Assembly (NCBI RefSeq): GCF_047462415.1
Contig: NZ_JANSJE010000016.1
Coordinates: 5,788 to 69,787, forward strand
DNA length: 64,000 nt
Reading direction: 5' to 3'
Source: Thermostichus sp047462415
Lineage (GTDB): Bacteria > Cyanobacteriota > Cyanobacteriia > Thermostichales > Thermostichaceae
The notes beneath the pieces are model-generated. The model did not search any database, had not been told where the DNA came from, and saw only the letters and a list, made by a program, of their open reading frames with translations. Both the position numbers and the translations under genes were made by a program. Numbering within the stretch: position 1 is the first letter of the stretch; each line of letters opens with the position of its first letter. Positions 17,078 through 25,002 of the stretch are shown one piece after another.

Positions 17078-18358
17078 ATGAGCTTCTCTCTTAGCCATCT
17101 GTTGCGGCAAAGCCGGCAGCGTCTTGCCCCTTTCTCTATCCAGGTTCTGCTGCCAAGCTTAGCCTTGACAGGGTTGCAGATCTTCTTAATCTCCCTTTGG
17201 AGCCAGGAGGATGACTATGCTTCCATCTTCAAGGGTTTAACCCAGTGGGATAGCCATTGGTATTTGGGGATTGTGCGGCAGGGCTATCAGTTTGTCGGCT
17301 TTGACAAGATTGCCTACGAGCAGAGCAATGTGGCCTTCTTTCCTGGCTACCCTCTGGCCGTTATTGCCCTCAGCCGCTTGTTGCGGGTTGAGCCTGAGTT
17401 AGGGCTTTACCTGACCGCCCAGCTCTTTTGCTGGCTGATGTGGGTTTATCTCCTTCTACTTTACCGTCTCTGGCAGATCCCCTTGCTTTGGCAAGTCCTG
17501 GCAAGTTTGATGATCTTGGTCTATCCCAGCAGCTTTTACCTTGTCGTGGGCTACAGCGAATCCCTCTTTATGGCCAGCTTGTTGGGTTTTTTCTACTGGT
17601 CGGCCCACTTGAATTCAATGAGGTCAGGACTCCTGGCCGGGATCCACGGCTTGGCGATGAGTGCCACCCGCATTGTGGGTTTGCCGGTGGCGCTGGTTCC
17701 TCTGCTGCGGCTATCCCGCCCTTGGTTTTGGACAGCCAGCGCCGTTGTTTTGGCCTTGTCGGGCGGGCTGAGCTTTTTCCTCTACTGTCAGCTCCGCTTT
17801 GGCCGCTGGGATCTCTACCTGGAAATGCAGCGCTACTTTGGCCCCAGTTCTTTCGATTACCTGGCTATTATTCAACCTCGTACTTATGCCCCCCTCTTTT
17901 CTCTTGGGTACTGGCAGTCCTTATTTTCCTTTTCCGAGGCTTTGGGGGATGGGATATGGGCCATTTCCCTCAGTCAACTGTTTGTTCCCCTCACCCTGGG
18001 ATCCCTAGTTGTTACCAGTTTGCTGGATGGGTGGAGTGTCCTGGCCGGCAAGAGCCGGCACTGGCAGGAGCGGCTGGGGTTCCATTTGGCTGCCTGGATT
18101 ATGTTCTCCATTTCCGTGGCCGGCATGAGTGCCGTGGCCCAGAGAAGTATGATCCGCTACTGTCTGCCGATTCACACCCTGCAGGTGCTGGCCTGGTTGC
18201 ATGGGATCAGATACACCGATTTCAGCTTCATCCCCCAACAGGTGCGTTTCTATCTTGGCAGTGTCCTGAGGCTGGGCTACTGGATCTTGGCTTTAGTCTT
18301 CTTTGCCCTAAACCAAATCCTCACCTGGCGCTACGTCCAGCATCTTTGGGTGGCTTGA
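17078..18358 (+). CDS. multispanning PIG-V-like glycosyltransferase, copy 1
   Basis: The 426-residue protein has about 10 hydrophobic segments. The first loop carries WDSHWYLGIVRQGY and an AFFPGYPLAV motif, the hallmark of PIG-V/GPI-mannosyltransferase-2-like and related GT-C enzymes that use lipid-linked sugars. The acidic residue in WDSHWY would be the catalytic loop Asp. It is translationally packed behind the FAD oxidoreductase (2-nt gap) and followed 22 nt later by a paralogue. Residues about 141-254 are encoded by a 340-bp block almost identical to the paralogue. Acceptor and sugar are unknown. Confidence 0.82.
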   Translation: MSFSLSHLLRQSRQRLAPFSIQVLLPSLALTGLQIFLISLWSQEDDYASIFKGLTQWDSHWYLGIVRQGYQFVGFDKIAYEQSNVAFFPGYPLAVIALSRLLRVEPELGLYLTAQLFCWLMWVYLLLLYRLWQIPLLWQVLASLMILVYPSSFYLVVGYSESLFMASLLGFFYWSAHLNSMRSGLLAGIHGLAMSATRIVGLPVALVPLLRLSRPWFWTASAVVLALSGGLSFFLYCQLRFGRWDLYLEMQRYFGPSSFDYLAIIQPRTYAPLFSLGYWQSLFSFSEALGDGIWAISLSQLFVPLTLGSLVVTSLLDGWSVLAGKSRHWQERLGFHLAAWIMFSISVAGMSAVAQRSMIRYCLPIHTLQVLAWLHGIRYTDFSFIPQQVRFYLGSVLRLGYWILALVFFALNQILTWRYVQHLWVA

Positions 18359-18380
18359 TCGAACCTTGGTGGTGAAGCTG

Positions 18381-19658
18381 ATGAGTTTGCGCCCTGGCCC
18401 TCTGCTGCAGCAGATTCGCAAATGTTTAGTTGGCTTTTCTACTCGGATTTTTTTGCTGGGCTTAGCGCTGACTATCCTACAAGTGTTAACGATATACCTC
18501 TGGACAAAACGCGGCAGCTATGCTTCTGCTTTTACAGCCCTGAGCCAGCGCGATAGCTATTGGTACCTGAGCATTGTGGAGCGGGGGTATCAGTTTGTGG
18601 GCTTTGACAAGATTGCCTACGAGCAGAGCAATGCAGCTTTCTTTCCCGGCTATCCGCTGGCAGTGACCATAATGAGCCGCCTATTAGGAGTTGATCCGGA
18701 GCTGGGGCTTTATCTCACTGCCCAGCTCTTTTGCTGGCTGATGTGGATTTACCTTTTCCTATTTTACCGCCGCTGGCAGATCCCCTTGCTTTGGCAAGCT
18801 TTGGCAAGTTTGATGATCTTGGTCTATCCCAGCAGCTTTTACCTTGTCGTGGGCTACAGCGAATCCCTCTTTATGGCCAGCTTGTTGGGTTTTTTCTACT
18901 GGTCGGCCCACTTGAATTCAATGAGGTCAGGACTCCTGGCCGGGATCCACGGCTTGGCGATGAGTGCCACCCGCATTGTGGGTTTGCCGGTGGCGCTGGT
19001 TCCTCTGCTGCGGCTATCCCGCCCTTGGTTTTGGACAGCCAGCGCCGTTGTTTTGGCCTTGTCGGGCGGGCTGAGTTTTTTCCTCTACTGTCAGCTCCGC
19101 TTTGGCCGCTGGGATCTCTACATGGAAATGCAGCGCTACTTCACTGGCGTGCAGGCCAATTACCAAGCCCTTTTCCAAGCTTCTACCTATGTTCTTTCCC
19201 CTGAGCGATGGCAAGTCTTGCTCTCTCCTTCTGCACCCGTGAAGGATCCTGGCCTGTGGTCTGATGCTCTCAGCCAACTGTTTGTGTCTGTTACGTTGGG
19301 ATCCCTAGTTGTTACAGGCTTGCTGGATGGGTGGAGTATCCTGGCCGGCAAGAGCCAGCGCTGGCGGGAGCGGCTGGGGCTCCATTTGGCTGCCTGGGCC
19401 ATGTTCTACATCGCTGTAGCCGGCATGAGTCCCCTGGGCCAGCGAAGCATGATTCGCTACTGCCTGCCGGTTCACGTCGTACACGTGCTGGCCCTCCTGC
19501 ACTGGGCCAGGCACACAGATTTCGGCTTCCTTCCCCTCTGGGCCCGTCCCCACCTGAGCAGAGTTCTCAAGCTGGGCTATGGGCTTCTGGCTCTCATCTT
19601 CCTCGTCCTCAACCAAATCTTGACCTGGCGCTACGTTCGCCATCTCTGGGTAGCTTGA
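18381..19658 (+). CDS. multispanning PIG-V-like glycosyltransferase, copy 2
   Basis: The 425-residue tandem paralogue of the preceding gene has the same loop motif (QRDSYWYLSIVERGY, AFFPGYPLAV). Here the residue before Asp is Arg where copy 1 has Trp. I chose ATG 18381 over TTG 18366 because it aligns with the start of copy 1, and the two genes then keep a constant 1303-nt offset through the shared block. The ends are also alike (LTWRYVRHLWVA). The C-terminal third (about residues 255-320) diverges strongly, suggesting different acceptor specificity with a homogenised core. Confidence 0.82.
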   Translation: MSLRPGPLLQQIRKCLVGFSTRIFLLGLALTILQVLTIYLWTKRGSYASAFTALSQRDSYWYLSIVERGYQFVGFDKIAYEQSNAAFFPGYPLAVTIMSRLLGVDPELGLYLTAQLFCWLMWIYLFLFYRRWQIPLLWQALASLMILVYPSSFYLVVGYSESLFMASLLGFFYWSAHLNSMRSGLLAGIHGLAMSATRIVGLPVALVPLLRLSRPWFWTASAVVLALSGGLSFFLYCQLRFGRWDLYMEMQRYFTGVQANYQALFQASTYVLSPERWQVLLSPSAPVKDPGLWSDALSQLFVSVTLGSLVVTGLLDGWSILAGKSQRWRERLGLHLAAWAMFYIAVAGMSPLGQRSMIRYCLPVHVVHVLALLHWARHTDFGFLPLWARPHLSRVLKLGYGLLALIFLVLNQILTWRYVRHLWVA

Positions 19659-19715
19659 CTCCACTTTCTTGAAGATAGGATGTGAAGGATCCCGACTTCT
19701 CCCCAACTAGGAGCT

Positions 19716-20168
19716 GTGGCGTTTTCTTCTCCCCGCAAGTTGCCTCGGCAGAAATCGTCCCTGCGGGTGGCTCAGCCGATTGAGCCCACCAAGATCTACC
19801 CCTGCCCGTGTTGCCATCAGGGTCAGTTGCGCCTGATCACCCTGACCGAGGCTTTTGGCTGCAGCCGTTGCCAGCATATTTTCGCCATCACCCCCGACCG
19901 TTTGCATATTGAGCAACTGGCGGTTTCTTATCCCTATCGCAAAATGTGGTTCTGGAACGGCCATCAGTGGGTCTTGCGGCGGGAAAATGCCCTCCAGGGA
20001 TCCACGCTCTTGGGCCTCACCTTTAGCCTGGGGGTTGTTTTGGTGGTGGGGTTTATCGGTGCGGTGCTCTTTCCCAGCCAAACCCAGTTGCTCAGTTGGT
20101 TTCTGATTCTTGGCTTGTTGCTGACCCTGTTGATGGCCACGGCGATCCTGCTGCTGCGGCGGCCTTAA
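19716..20168 (+). CDS. zinc-ribbon membrane protein, unknown function
   Basis: The 150-residue protein starts at GTG. Two CxxC pairs (YPCPCCHQGQ and FGCSRCQHIF, about residues 29-54) form a probable zinc ribbon, followed by a Trp-rich stretch (KMWFWNGHQWVLRRE). Two transmembrane segments end the protein (about 96-118 and 126-147). It lies 57 nt after the glycosyltransferase pair on the same strand. The arrangement suggests a membrane-bound cytoplasmic zinc domain. I do not recognise a named family beyond that. Confidence 0.7.
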   Translation: MAFSSPRKLPRQKSSLRVAQPIEPTKIYPCPCCHQGQLRLITLTEAFGCSRCQHIFAITPDRLHIEQLAVSYPYRKMWFWNGHQWVLRRENALQGSTLLGLTFSLGVVLVVGFIGAVLFPSQTQLLSWFLILGLLLTLLMATAILLLRRP

Positions 20169-20304
20169 GATTGGCGGGACTTTCCCCGGCGATCCCCTGC
20201 AGAATCAGCAGCCCCGGCACTTGTGGATCCAGCCATTTCTTGTTAGCAGTGGTCTGGAGAAGGGAGCAGGTCTGTCGTCGGTCAGCCAGGCAGGAGAGAA
20301 GCGA

Positions 20305-21606
20305 GTGACAGATTTCGGTTCAGCCTTTGACCTAAGCACTACTCTGCGACAGGTACGCCGTTTGCTGCCGCAGATGCAGCGGCTGAGCAGCCAAACCAAG
20401 CGCCAGGCCCTGTTGGCTCTCTCGCGTTGTTTGCTGGATCGCTCCGATCTGCTGCTGGAGGCCAATACCCTCGACCTGGAAAGCTGCCGCGAGCAAACCC
20501 TGCCGGAGTGGATCCTCAACGGCCTCAAGCTCACTCCTGAGCGCCTGCAGCGATCCGCCCAGTTGCTTGCTCTCTTGGCCCAACAGCCGGATCCCATCGG
20601 TAGCCTGGAGAGGGGGTGCCGTCAGGACAACGGGCTGTTTATTGGCCGCTACCGCGTTCCTTTGGGGCTGATCGCCTTGGTCTACGAGATCTACCCCGAG
20701 TTTGCCTTGAATGGCATTGGCATGTGTCTCAAGACGGGCAATGGCGTGATTCTGGCCGGCAGCGGCCCTATCCAGAAAACCCATCAGGCCCTGGTCAACC
20801 TGTTGGCAGAGACCGCCTACGAGCACGGGATCCCGGAAGGGGCCATTCAAACCCTGCCCGTCCAAGACCAAACGGCCGATCCTCAGGCCGATTCCCCACT
20901 GTTGCTGTTGTTGCAGCAAACCCGCTACGTGGATCTGGTGATCCCCTGCGGTCGCCCCGGCTGGGTGGAGTTCCTGTTGCAGGCCAGCAAAGTGCCGACT
21001 CTGGTCACCCATCTGGGGTACGGCCACATCTACGTGGATCGCACGGCTCCCTGGCCTTTGGTCAAGTCAGTTGTGTTGGATCCCCTGGCCCAGTATGGCG
21101 CGGAAGGGATCCCGATTTATCAGCCCCTCACCCTTTGGCTGCTGATCCACACCGATTGGTCCGCCAATCATCTGACCGCCCTGATTGAAGACTTGCTGGG
21201 TCAAGGGATCGATATACAGGCAGCAGCCCCTATTCTGGAGCGATTCCCCCAGCTTCACCCGCTTGGGGAGGGCTTTGACTCCACAGAACAGCCTCATCTG
21301 CGCCTACAGCCCGTTGCCGACCTGACGGAGGCGATCGCCTGGATCAACAAAAATGGCTGTCGTCAATCGGAGACGATCCTCACCGATAGCCAATCGGCAG
21401 CCCAGCGCTTTCTCCAGGAGGTGGATGCCGCCCTGATCCACCTCAACACGTCCCCCCTCTCGGCAGGCCGGGGAGCCGGGATCCCCACCTTGGGAGCGTT
21501 TCGCGACCTGTCTTTGGGCATTTCCACCCAGCGGCTGCACGTGCGCGGGCCCATTGACCTGGAAGCTTTGACAACAGTGAAGGTGGTGGCTCAGGGTGGC
21601 CTGTAG
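20305..21606 (+). CDS. ProA-like protein lacking the active-site Cys motif
   Basis: The 433-residue protein resembles glutamate-5-semialdehyde dehydrogenase throughout: RVPLGLIALVYEIYPEFALN, CLKTGNGVILAGSGPI, HGIPEGAIQTLP, KVPTLVTHLGYGHIYVD, LHVRGPIDLEALTTVKVV. In ProA the catalytic Cys sits in an RPGVCNALETLLVH-like motif. Here the aligned stretch reads GAEGIPIYQPLTLWLLIH, with no Cys. The normal enzyme reduces glutamyl-5-phosphate in proline synthesis, so this copy is probably inactive in that reaction or has another role. I chose GTG 20305 because AGGAG lies 8 nt upstream; the frame opens at 20221. Cyanobacteria often carry two ProA paralogues. Confidence 0.8.
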   Translation: MTDFGSAFDLSTTLRQVRRLLPQMQRLSSQTKRQALLALSRCLLDRSDLLLEANTLDLESCREQTLPEWILNGLKLTPERLQRSAQLLALLAQQPDPIGSLERGCRQDNGLFIGRYRVPLGLIALVYEIYPEFALNGIGMCLKTGNGVILAGSGPIQKTHQALVNLLAETAYEHGIPEGAIQTLPVQDQTADPQADSPLLLLLQQTRYVDLVIPCGRPGWVEFLLQASKVPTLVTHLGYGHIYVDRTAPWPLVKSVVLDPLAQYGAEGIPIYQPLTLWLLIHTDWSANHLTALIEDLLGQGIDIQAAAPILERFPQLHPLGEGFDSTEQPHLRLQPVADLTEAIAWINKNGCRQSETILTDSQSAAQRFLQEVDAALIHLNTSPLSAGRGAGIPTLGAFRDLSLGISTQRLHVRGPIDLEALTTVKVVAQGGL

Positions 21607-21736
21607 CGGGGAAAAGTTGGGATCCCGAACTGCCGTTCTCCCCAAAAGCCAGGAGATGGCGTGAGACTAGAAAGGGAGGGATGCCGGCCCGGTCGTCCGA
21701 CGTCCAACCCAGCCCAACAGACGGGGGAGAACTCCT

Positions 21737-22378
21737 TTGGGGATTGACCTGCGCAGTTATGTGTTTTTGGATCGGCTCCAGCCCCAGTACGCGGCCTACC
21801 TGGGCACGGTGGCCCAGGGCTTTTTGCCCCTGCCAGGGGATACTTCCCTCTGGGTCGAGATTTCCCCCGGCATCGAGATCAACCGCGTCATGGACATCGC
21901 CCTCAAAGCCACTTCGGTGAGGCCTGGGCTGCAGGTGGTGGAGCGCCTCTACGGCCTTTTGGAGGTACACTCCAGCAATCAGGGGGATACCCGCACGGCT
22001 GGCCGCGCCATTCTATCTGCTCTGGGGGTGAGCGAACAGGAGCGCCTCAAGCCGCGCATCATCTCCAGCCAGATCATCCGCAACATCGATCCCCACCAAA
22101 CCCAGTTGATCAATCGTTTCCGCCGCGGCCAAATGCTGTTGGCCGGCCAAACCCTCTACATCCTGGAGGTGCAGCCGGCAGGCTATGCCCCCCTGGCCGC
22201 CAACGAGGCAGAAAAATCGGCCCGGATCAACATCCTCGAGGTGATGCCCTTTGGCAGCTTTGGCCGCGTGTACCTGGGCGGGGAAGAGCAAGATATTCTG
22301 GCCGCCTGCCGCGCTGCCGAAGCCATTTTGGCGGGGGTTTCCGGTCGGGATCCCCTTCTGTTGCCCGAGGAGGTGTAG
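21737..22378 (+). CDS. ccmP: carboxysome shell protein CcmP (tandem BMC domains)
   Basis: The 213-residue protein starts at TTG, with GGAGA upstream. The start GIDLRSYVFLDRLQPQYAAY and the first-half FLPLPGDTSLWVEISPG, IALKATSVRPGLQVVERLYG are typical of CcmP. The second half repeats the fold (RGQMLLAGQTLYILEVQP, ARINILEVMPFGSFGRVYLGGEE). CcmP forms stacked pseudohexamers with a large gated pore thought to pass metabolites such as RuBP and 3-PGA through the beta-carboxysome shell. As in other cyanobacteria it lies away from the main ccm cluster. The next gene starts 3 nt downstream. Confidence 0.92.
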   Translation: MGIDLRSYVFLDRLQPQYAAYLGTVAQGFLPLPGDTSLWVEISPGIEINRVMDIALKATSVRPGLQVVERLYGLLEVHSSNQGDTRTAGRAILSALGVSEQERLKPRIISSQIIRNIDPHQTQLINRFRRGQMLLAGQTLYILEVQPAGYAPLAANEAEKSARINILEVMPFGSFGRVYLGGEEQDILAACRAAEAILAGVSGRDPLLLPEEV

Positions 22379-22381
22379 TCG

Positions 22382-22714
22382 ATGGCAGAATCGGATCCCA
22401 AGTCTTCGCCCAAAGCCAGCTTGCCCCAGGATCCGATGGCGGATCGGGTGAGGCTGCTCACGGAGCTGGCCGCTCCCTATCGGAGTTTGCGGCGCTTCAT
22501 CTACCTGGCGGTGGGATTCTCGGCCACCATCGGGGCATTTGTATTTTTCTTCCGGGCCTTGGCGGGGCGAGATCTGGAGACCACCCTGCCCAGCTTGGCG
22601 CTGCAGTTGGGGATCCTGGCCGGCGCCCTCGGCCTGAACAGGCTGGAAAACCGTTCCCAGCAAAAGCTGGTCAGACAGGTGAAGCAGCGCTTGGGCATCC
22701 GACAAGACCGCTAG
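22382..22714 (+). CDS. DUF3493-type (Rep27/LPA1-like) membrane protein
   Basis: The 110-residue protein has a polar N-terminus, then ELAAPYRSLRRFIYLAVGFS and GAFVFFFRALAGRD. These make two transmembrane segments resembling the membrane domain of chloroplast LPA1/Rep27, which helps photosystem II assembly and repair. The cyanobacterial short forms contain only this domain. It begins 3 nt after ccmP, so the two are probably co-transcribed although functionally distinct. The role in PSII is inferred from the family. Confidence 0.75.
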   Translation: MAESDPKSSPKASLPQDPMADRVRLLTELAAPYRSLRRFIYLAVGFSATIGAFVFFFRALAGRDLETTLPSLALQLGILAGALGLNRLENRSQQKLVRQVKQRLGIRQDR

Positions 22715-22721
22715 CCCGGCT

Positions 22722-23111
22722 CTAAAAATCCCAGTTCTCTGGGCCGGGATCGGAGTCGTCCTCCGCGTCGGCGCTGGGCAGATAACGGCGCTCCCTTGCC
22801 GGGGCTTCCTGGGGCCATTTTTGAACTATTTGGATGGCCAGAAAGGCAACCAAGGCAACCAAGACCGCCAAGGTGAGCAGCGGAATCGCCAGGATCACCA
22901 CCGCGCCCAACACGTAGATGGCCACCTTGGGCAAGGAGGGATCCACCCTCCAGCCGCGGCGGTACACCCACTCGGTGAGCTGCCGATCCCATTGGCGCAG
23001 GCGAGGGACGTTCTCTGCGTAGATCTCCTGGAGGATATCGGCCAAAACAGGCCCCAGGCGGCGCATCTGGCCTTGGGTTTGCCTTCTCCAATTCCGCAGC
23101 GAGCGTCCCAT
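22722..23111 (-). CDS. conserved-looking membrane protein, unknown function
   Basis: The 129-residue protein has a basic amphipathic N-terminal half (NWRRQTQGQMRRLGPVLADI), then two closely spaced hydrophobic segments (about residues 62-96, VAIYVLGAVVILAIPLLTLA) and an acidic C-terminal tail (DAEDDSDPGPENWDF). It is convergent with the Rep27-like gene, with only 7 nt between stops. I do not recognise a family. The charge pattern (basic inside, acidic tail) supports a real membrane protein. Confidence 0.65.
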   Translation of the reverse strand: MGRSLRNWRRQTQGQMRRLGPVLADILQEIYAENVPRLRQWDRQLTEWVYRRGWRVDPSLPKVAIYVLGAVVILAIPLLTLAVLVALVAFLAIQIVQKWPQEAPARERRYLPSADAEDDSDPGPENWDF

Positions 23112-23355
23112 TGATAGGATCCCTTGCCCTGGTCTTTCTCAGGCGATCCTAGCCCAACGGGAACAACGGCTCCGGGGCCCTTATGACAGCCGTTCCGCTA
23201 GCCCAATCCTGTAAATTTGTTTGAACATTTGGATCGGAGCTTGGGGTGTCTTGGCAGGACTACAGTACACTGAGGGCACTTGCGCAGCGATGTTGCTGCC
23301 ACGCCGATTGGTCAATCTTTTTTAACTTTTCAACCTGCTCGACTGGAGAACGCTA

Positions 23356-23604
23356 ATGGCTCACTCGGTCAAGATCTACGACACCTGCATCGGCTGCACT
23401 CAGTGTGTGCGAGCTTGTCCCACCGACGTGTTGGAGATGGTGCCCTGGAAAGGGAACAACAAAGCCGGGATGATCGCGGCCTCTCCCCGCACCGAAGACT
23501 GTGTTGGCTGCAAACGCTGCGAAACTGCCTGCCCCACGGATTTCTTGAGCATCCGGGTCTATCTCGGCCCCGAAACCACCCGCAGCATGGGCTTGGCCTA
23601 CTAA
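23356..23604 (+). CDS. psaC: photosystem I iron-sulfur center protein PsaC
   Basis: PsaC binds the terminal clusters FA and FB of photosystem I and passes electrons to ferredoxin on the stromal/cytoplasmic side. Both CxxCxxCxxxCP motifs are intact (CIGCTQCVRACP and CVGCKRCETACP), and the C-terminus RVYLGPETTRSMGLAY is standard. The protein has 82 residues where most cyanobacterial PsaC have 81. The loop between the cluster motifs reads VPWKGNNKAGMIAAS, one residue longer than the usual WDGCKAAQIASS type, and lacks its non-ligand Cys. It is monocistronic, with about 245 nt of upstream gap. Confidence 0.98.
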   Translation: MAHSVKIYDTCIGCTQCVRACPTDVLEMVPWKGNNKAGMIAASPRTEDCVGCKRCETACPTDFLSIRVYLGPETTRSMGLAY

Positions 23605-23620
23605 GGGGTTGGGGGTACTT

Positions 23621-24283
23621 CTACCGGATTGATTCGGAGGGGAGGGATTCCTCCCCTTCTTCACGCTGCAGGTAGAGGCGGTGCTGGCGGATGTAGTGCT
23701 CCACGGCAGGGGGCACCAGGTAGCGAATGGATCCCCCCTTTTGGATTTGCCGCCGCAAGTAGGTGGAAGAGAGGGTCAAGGTAGGGGCTTCCAGGATTTC
23801 CGCCTGGATGGGCAACTGTTGGGCCACCAACCGCAACACCTGGGCGGCATCGCCGGCATCCACCCGTGGGGCGACAATCCAGTGGCAGAGGCGGGCCAAT
23901 TCTTCGGCTCGATACCACTGGGGCAGATCCCGCAGGGCATCCACGCCGAGGATCCAGTACCACTGGGTATTGGGTTGCTCCTGGATAAGGCTGCGCAGCG
24001 TCTCAATGGTGTAGGAGCGCCCCGGACGGCGGATCTCCAGCTCTGAGCAGGCGAAGCGCTGGTGGTCGGCAATGGCCAGTTTGACCATAGCCAAGCGGTC
24101 GGCTTTGCTGGCGCCGGCGGCCAGGGGCTTGTGGGGGGGATCCCCTGCCGGCATCCACAGCACCTGATCCAGGTCAAACTGCCAAAGGGCTTGTTCCGCC
24201 ATGATCAAATGGCCGTGATGTACAGGGTTAAAGGTGCCGCCCAGGATGCCGATGCGGGGCTGCTTGCGGACAGAGGGGCTCAT
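23621..24283 (-). CDS. nadD: nicotinate-nucleotide adenylyltransferase
   Basis: About 220 residues. The nucleotidyltransferase signature GILGGTFNPVHHGHLIMAEQ and the C-terminal TLSSTYLRRQIQKGGSIRYLVP (SSTxLR) are clear. NadD makes nicotinate adenine dinucleotide from NaMN and ATP, the step after PncB (2214-3581). The start is ATG 24283: its ATG overlaps the ruvA stop as ATGA, a translational-coupling arrangement. The longer frame to 24322 would overlap ruvA without need. The pairing with ruvA is a gene-order feature, not a functional one. Confidence 0.95.
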   Translation of the reverse strand: MSPSVRKQPRIGILGGTFNPVHHGHLIMAEQALWQFDLDQVLWMPAGDPPHKPLAAGASKADRLAMVKLAIADHQRFACSELEIRRPGRSYTIETLRSLIQEQPNTQWYWILGVDALRDLPQWYRAEELARLCHWIVAPRVDAGDAAQVLRLVAQQLPIQAEILEAPTLTLSSTYLRRQIQKGGSIRYLVPPAVEHYIRQHRLYLQREEGEESLPSESIR

Positions 24284-24894
24284 GGCTGGCGGCTGAGGTA
24301 GGTGATGGCATCCCGCAGCCACTCTTCCGTTGGGCGAGGCTGGGAGGGCAAAGCTTGCAGGGCCGCCTGAATTTCTTGAGCGCTGTAGCCCAGGGCCAGC
24401 AAGGCCATTTCCACCTCTTCCCGGATGGGCATGGGCGGCCCGCCGGCCAGGGGGCGATCTGCGTTCTCCAAACCTTGTCGCCAGTGGGCCAGCTTGGTTT
24501 TCAGCTCCAAGGCCAGCCGCTGGGCCGTTTTGTGACCTACCCCTGGTGCGAGGGAAAGTAGGCGCACGTTTTCGGTCACCACTGCCTGAACCAGCTCCGG
24601 CAGGCCAAAGGTATTCAGCAGAGCCAAACCCAGAGCCGGCCCTACCCCCGCAACTTTGATGAGCTCCACAAACAAATCGCGCTCGGCTGGCGAGCCAAAC
24701 CCGTACAACACCAGCTCGGTCTCTCGCACCACCAAGTGGGTAAACACCCGCACGGGCTCTCCGATGGGGGGCAGTTGCTTGAGAAAACGCGCCGGGGCCT
24801 TGACCCGATAGCCGATCCCCTGCACCTCAACGGTGAGGCTGCTGCGCTCTCCCCATTCGATGGCGACGAGGTGGCCGCTCAAAAAGGCGATCAT
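24280..24894 (-). CDS. ruvA: Holliday junction branch migration protein RuvA
   Basis: The 204-residue protein forms tetramers on Holliday junctions and recruits the RuvB motor. The three domains are visible: the N-terminal OB fold (MIAFLSGHLVAIEWGERSSL onward), the central helix-hairpin-helix pair (FVELIKVAGVGPALGLALLN and LLSLAPGVGHKTAQRLALEL), and the C-terminal RuvB-contact domain (EVEMALLALGYSAQEIQAAL). Its TGA overlaps the nadD ATG. It is divergent from the hydrolase gene at 25003. Confidence 0.96.
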   Translation of the reverse strand: MIAFLSGHLVAIEWGERSSLTVEVQGIGYRVKAPARFLKQLPPIGEPVRVFTHLVVRETELVLYGFGSPAERDLFVELIKVAGVGPALGLALLNTFGLPELVQAVVTENVRLLSLAPGVGHKTAQRLALELKTKLAHWRQGLENADRPLAGGPPMPIREEVEMALLALGYSAQEIQAALQALPSQPRPTEEWLRDAITYLSRQP

Positions 24895-25002
24895 GCTGCA
24901 AGTCCAATCCGTGTTTAGGATACTCTGCGCGGCTACAGCTCCAGAGTCGGCTGAGCAGAATTTAAAAGAATCTAGAATAAGAAAAGCTTACAAGCGACTT
25001 CT

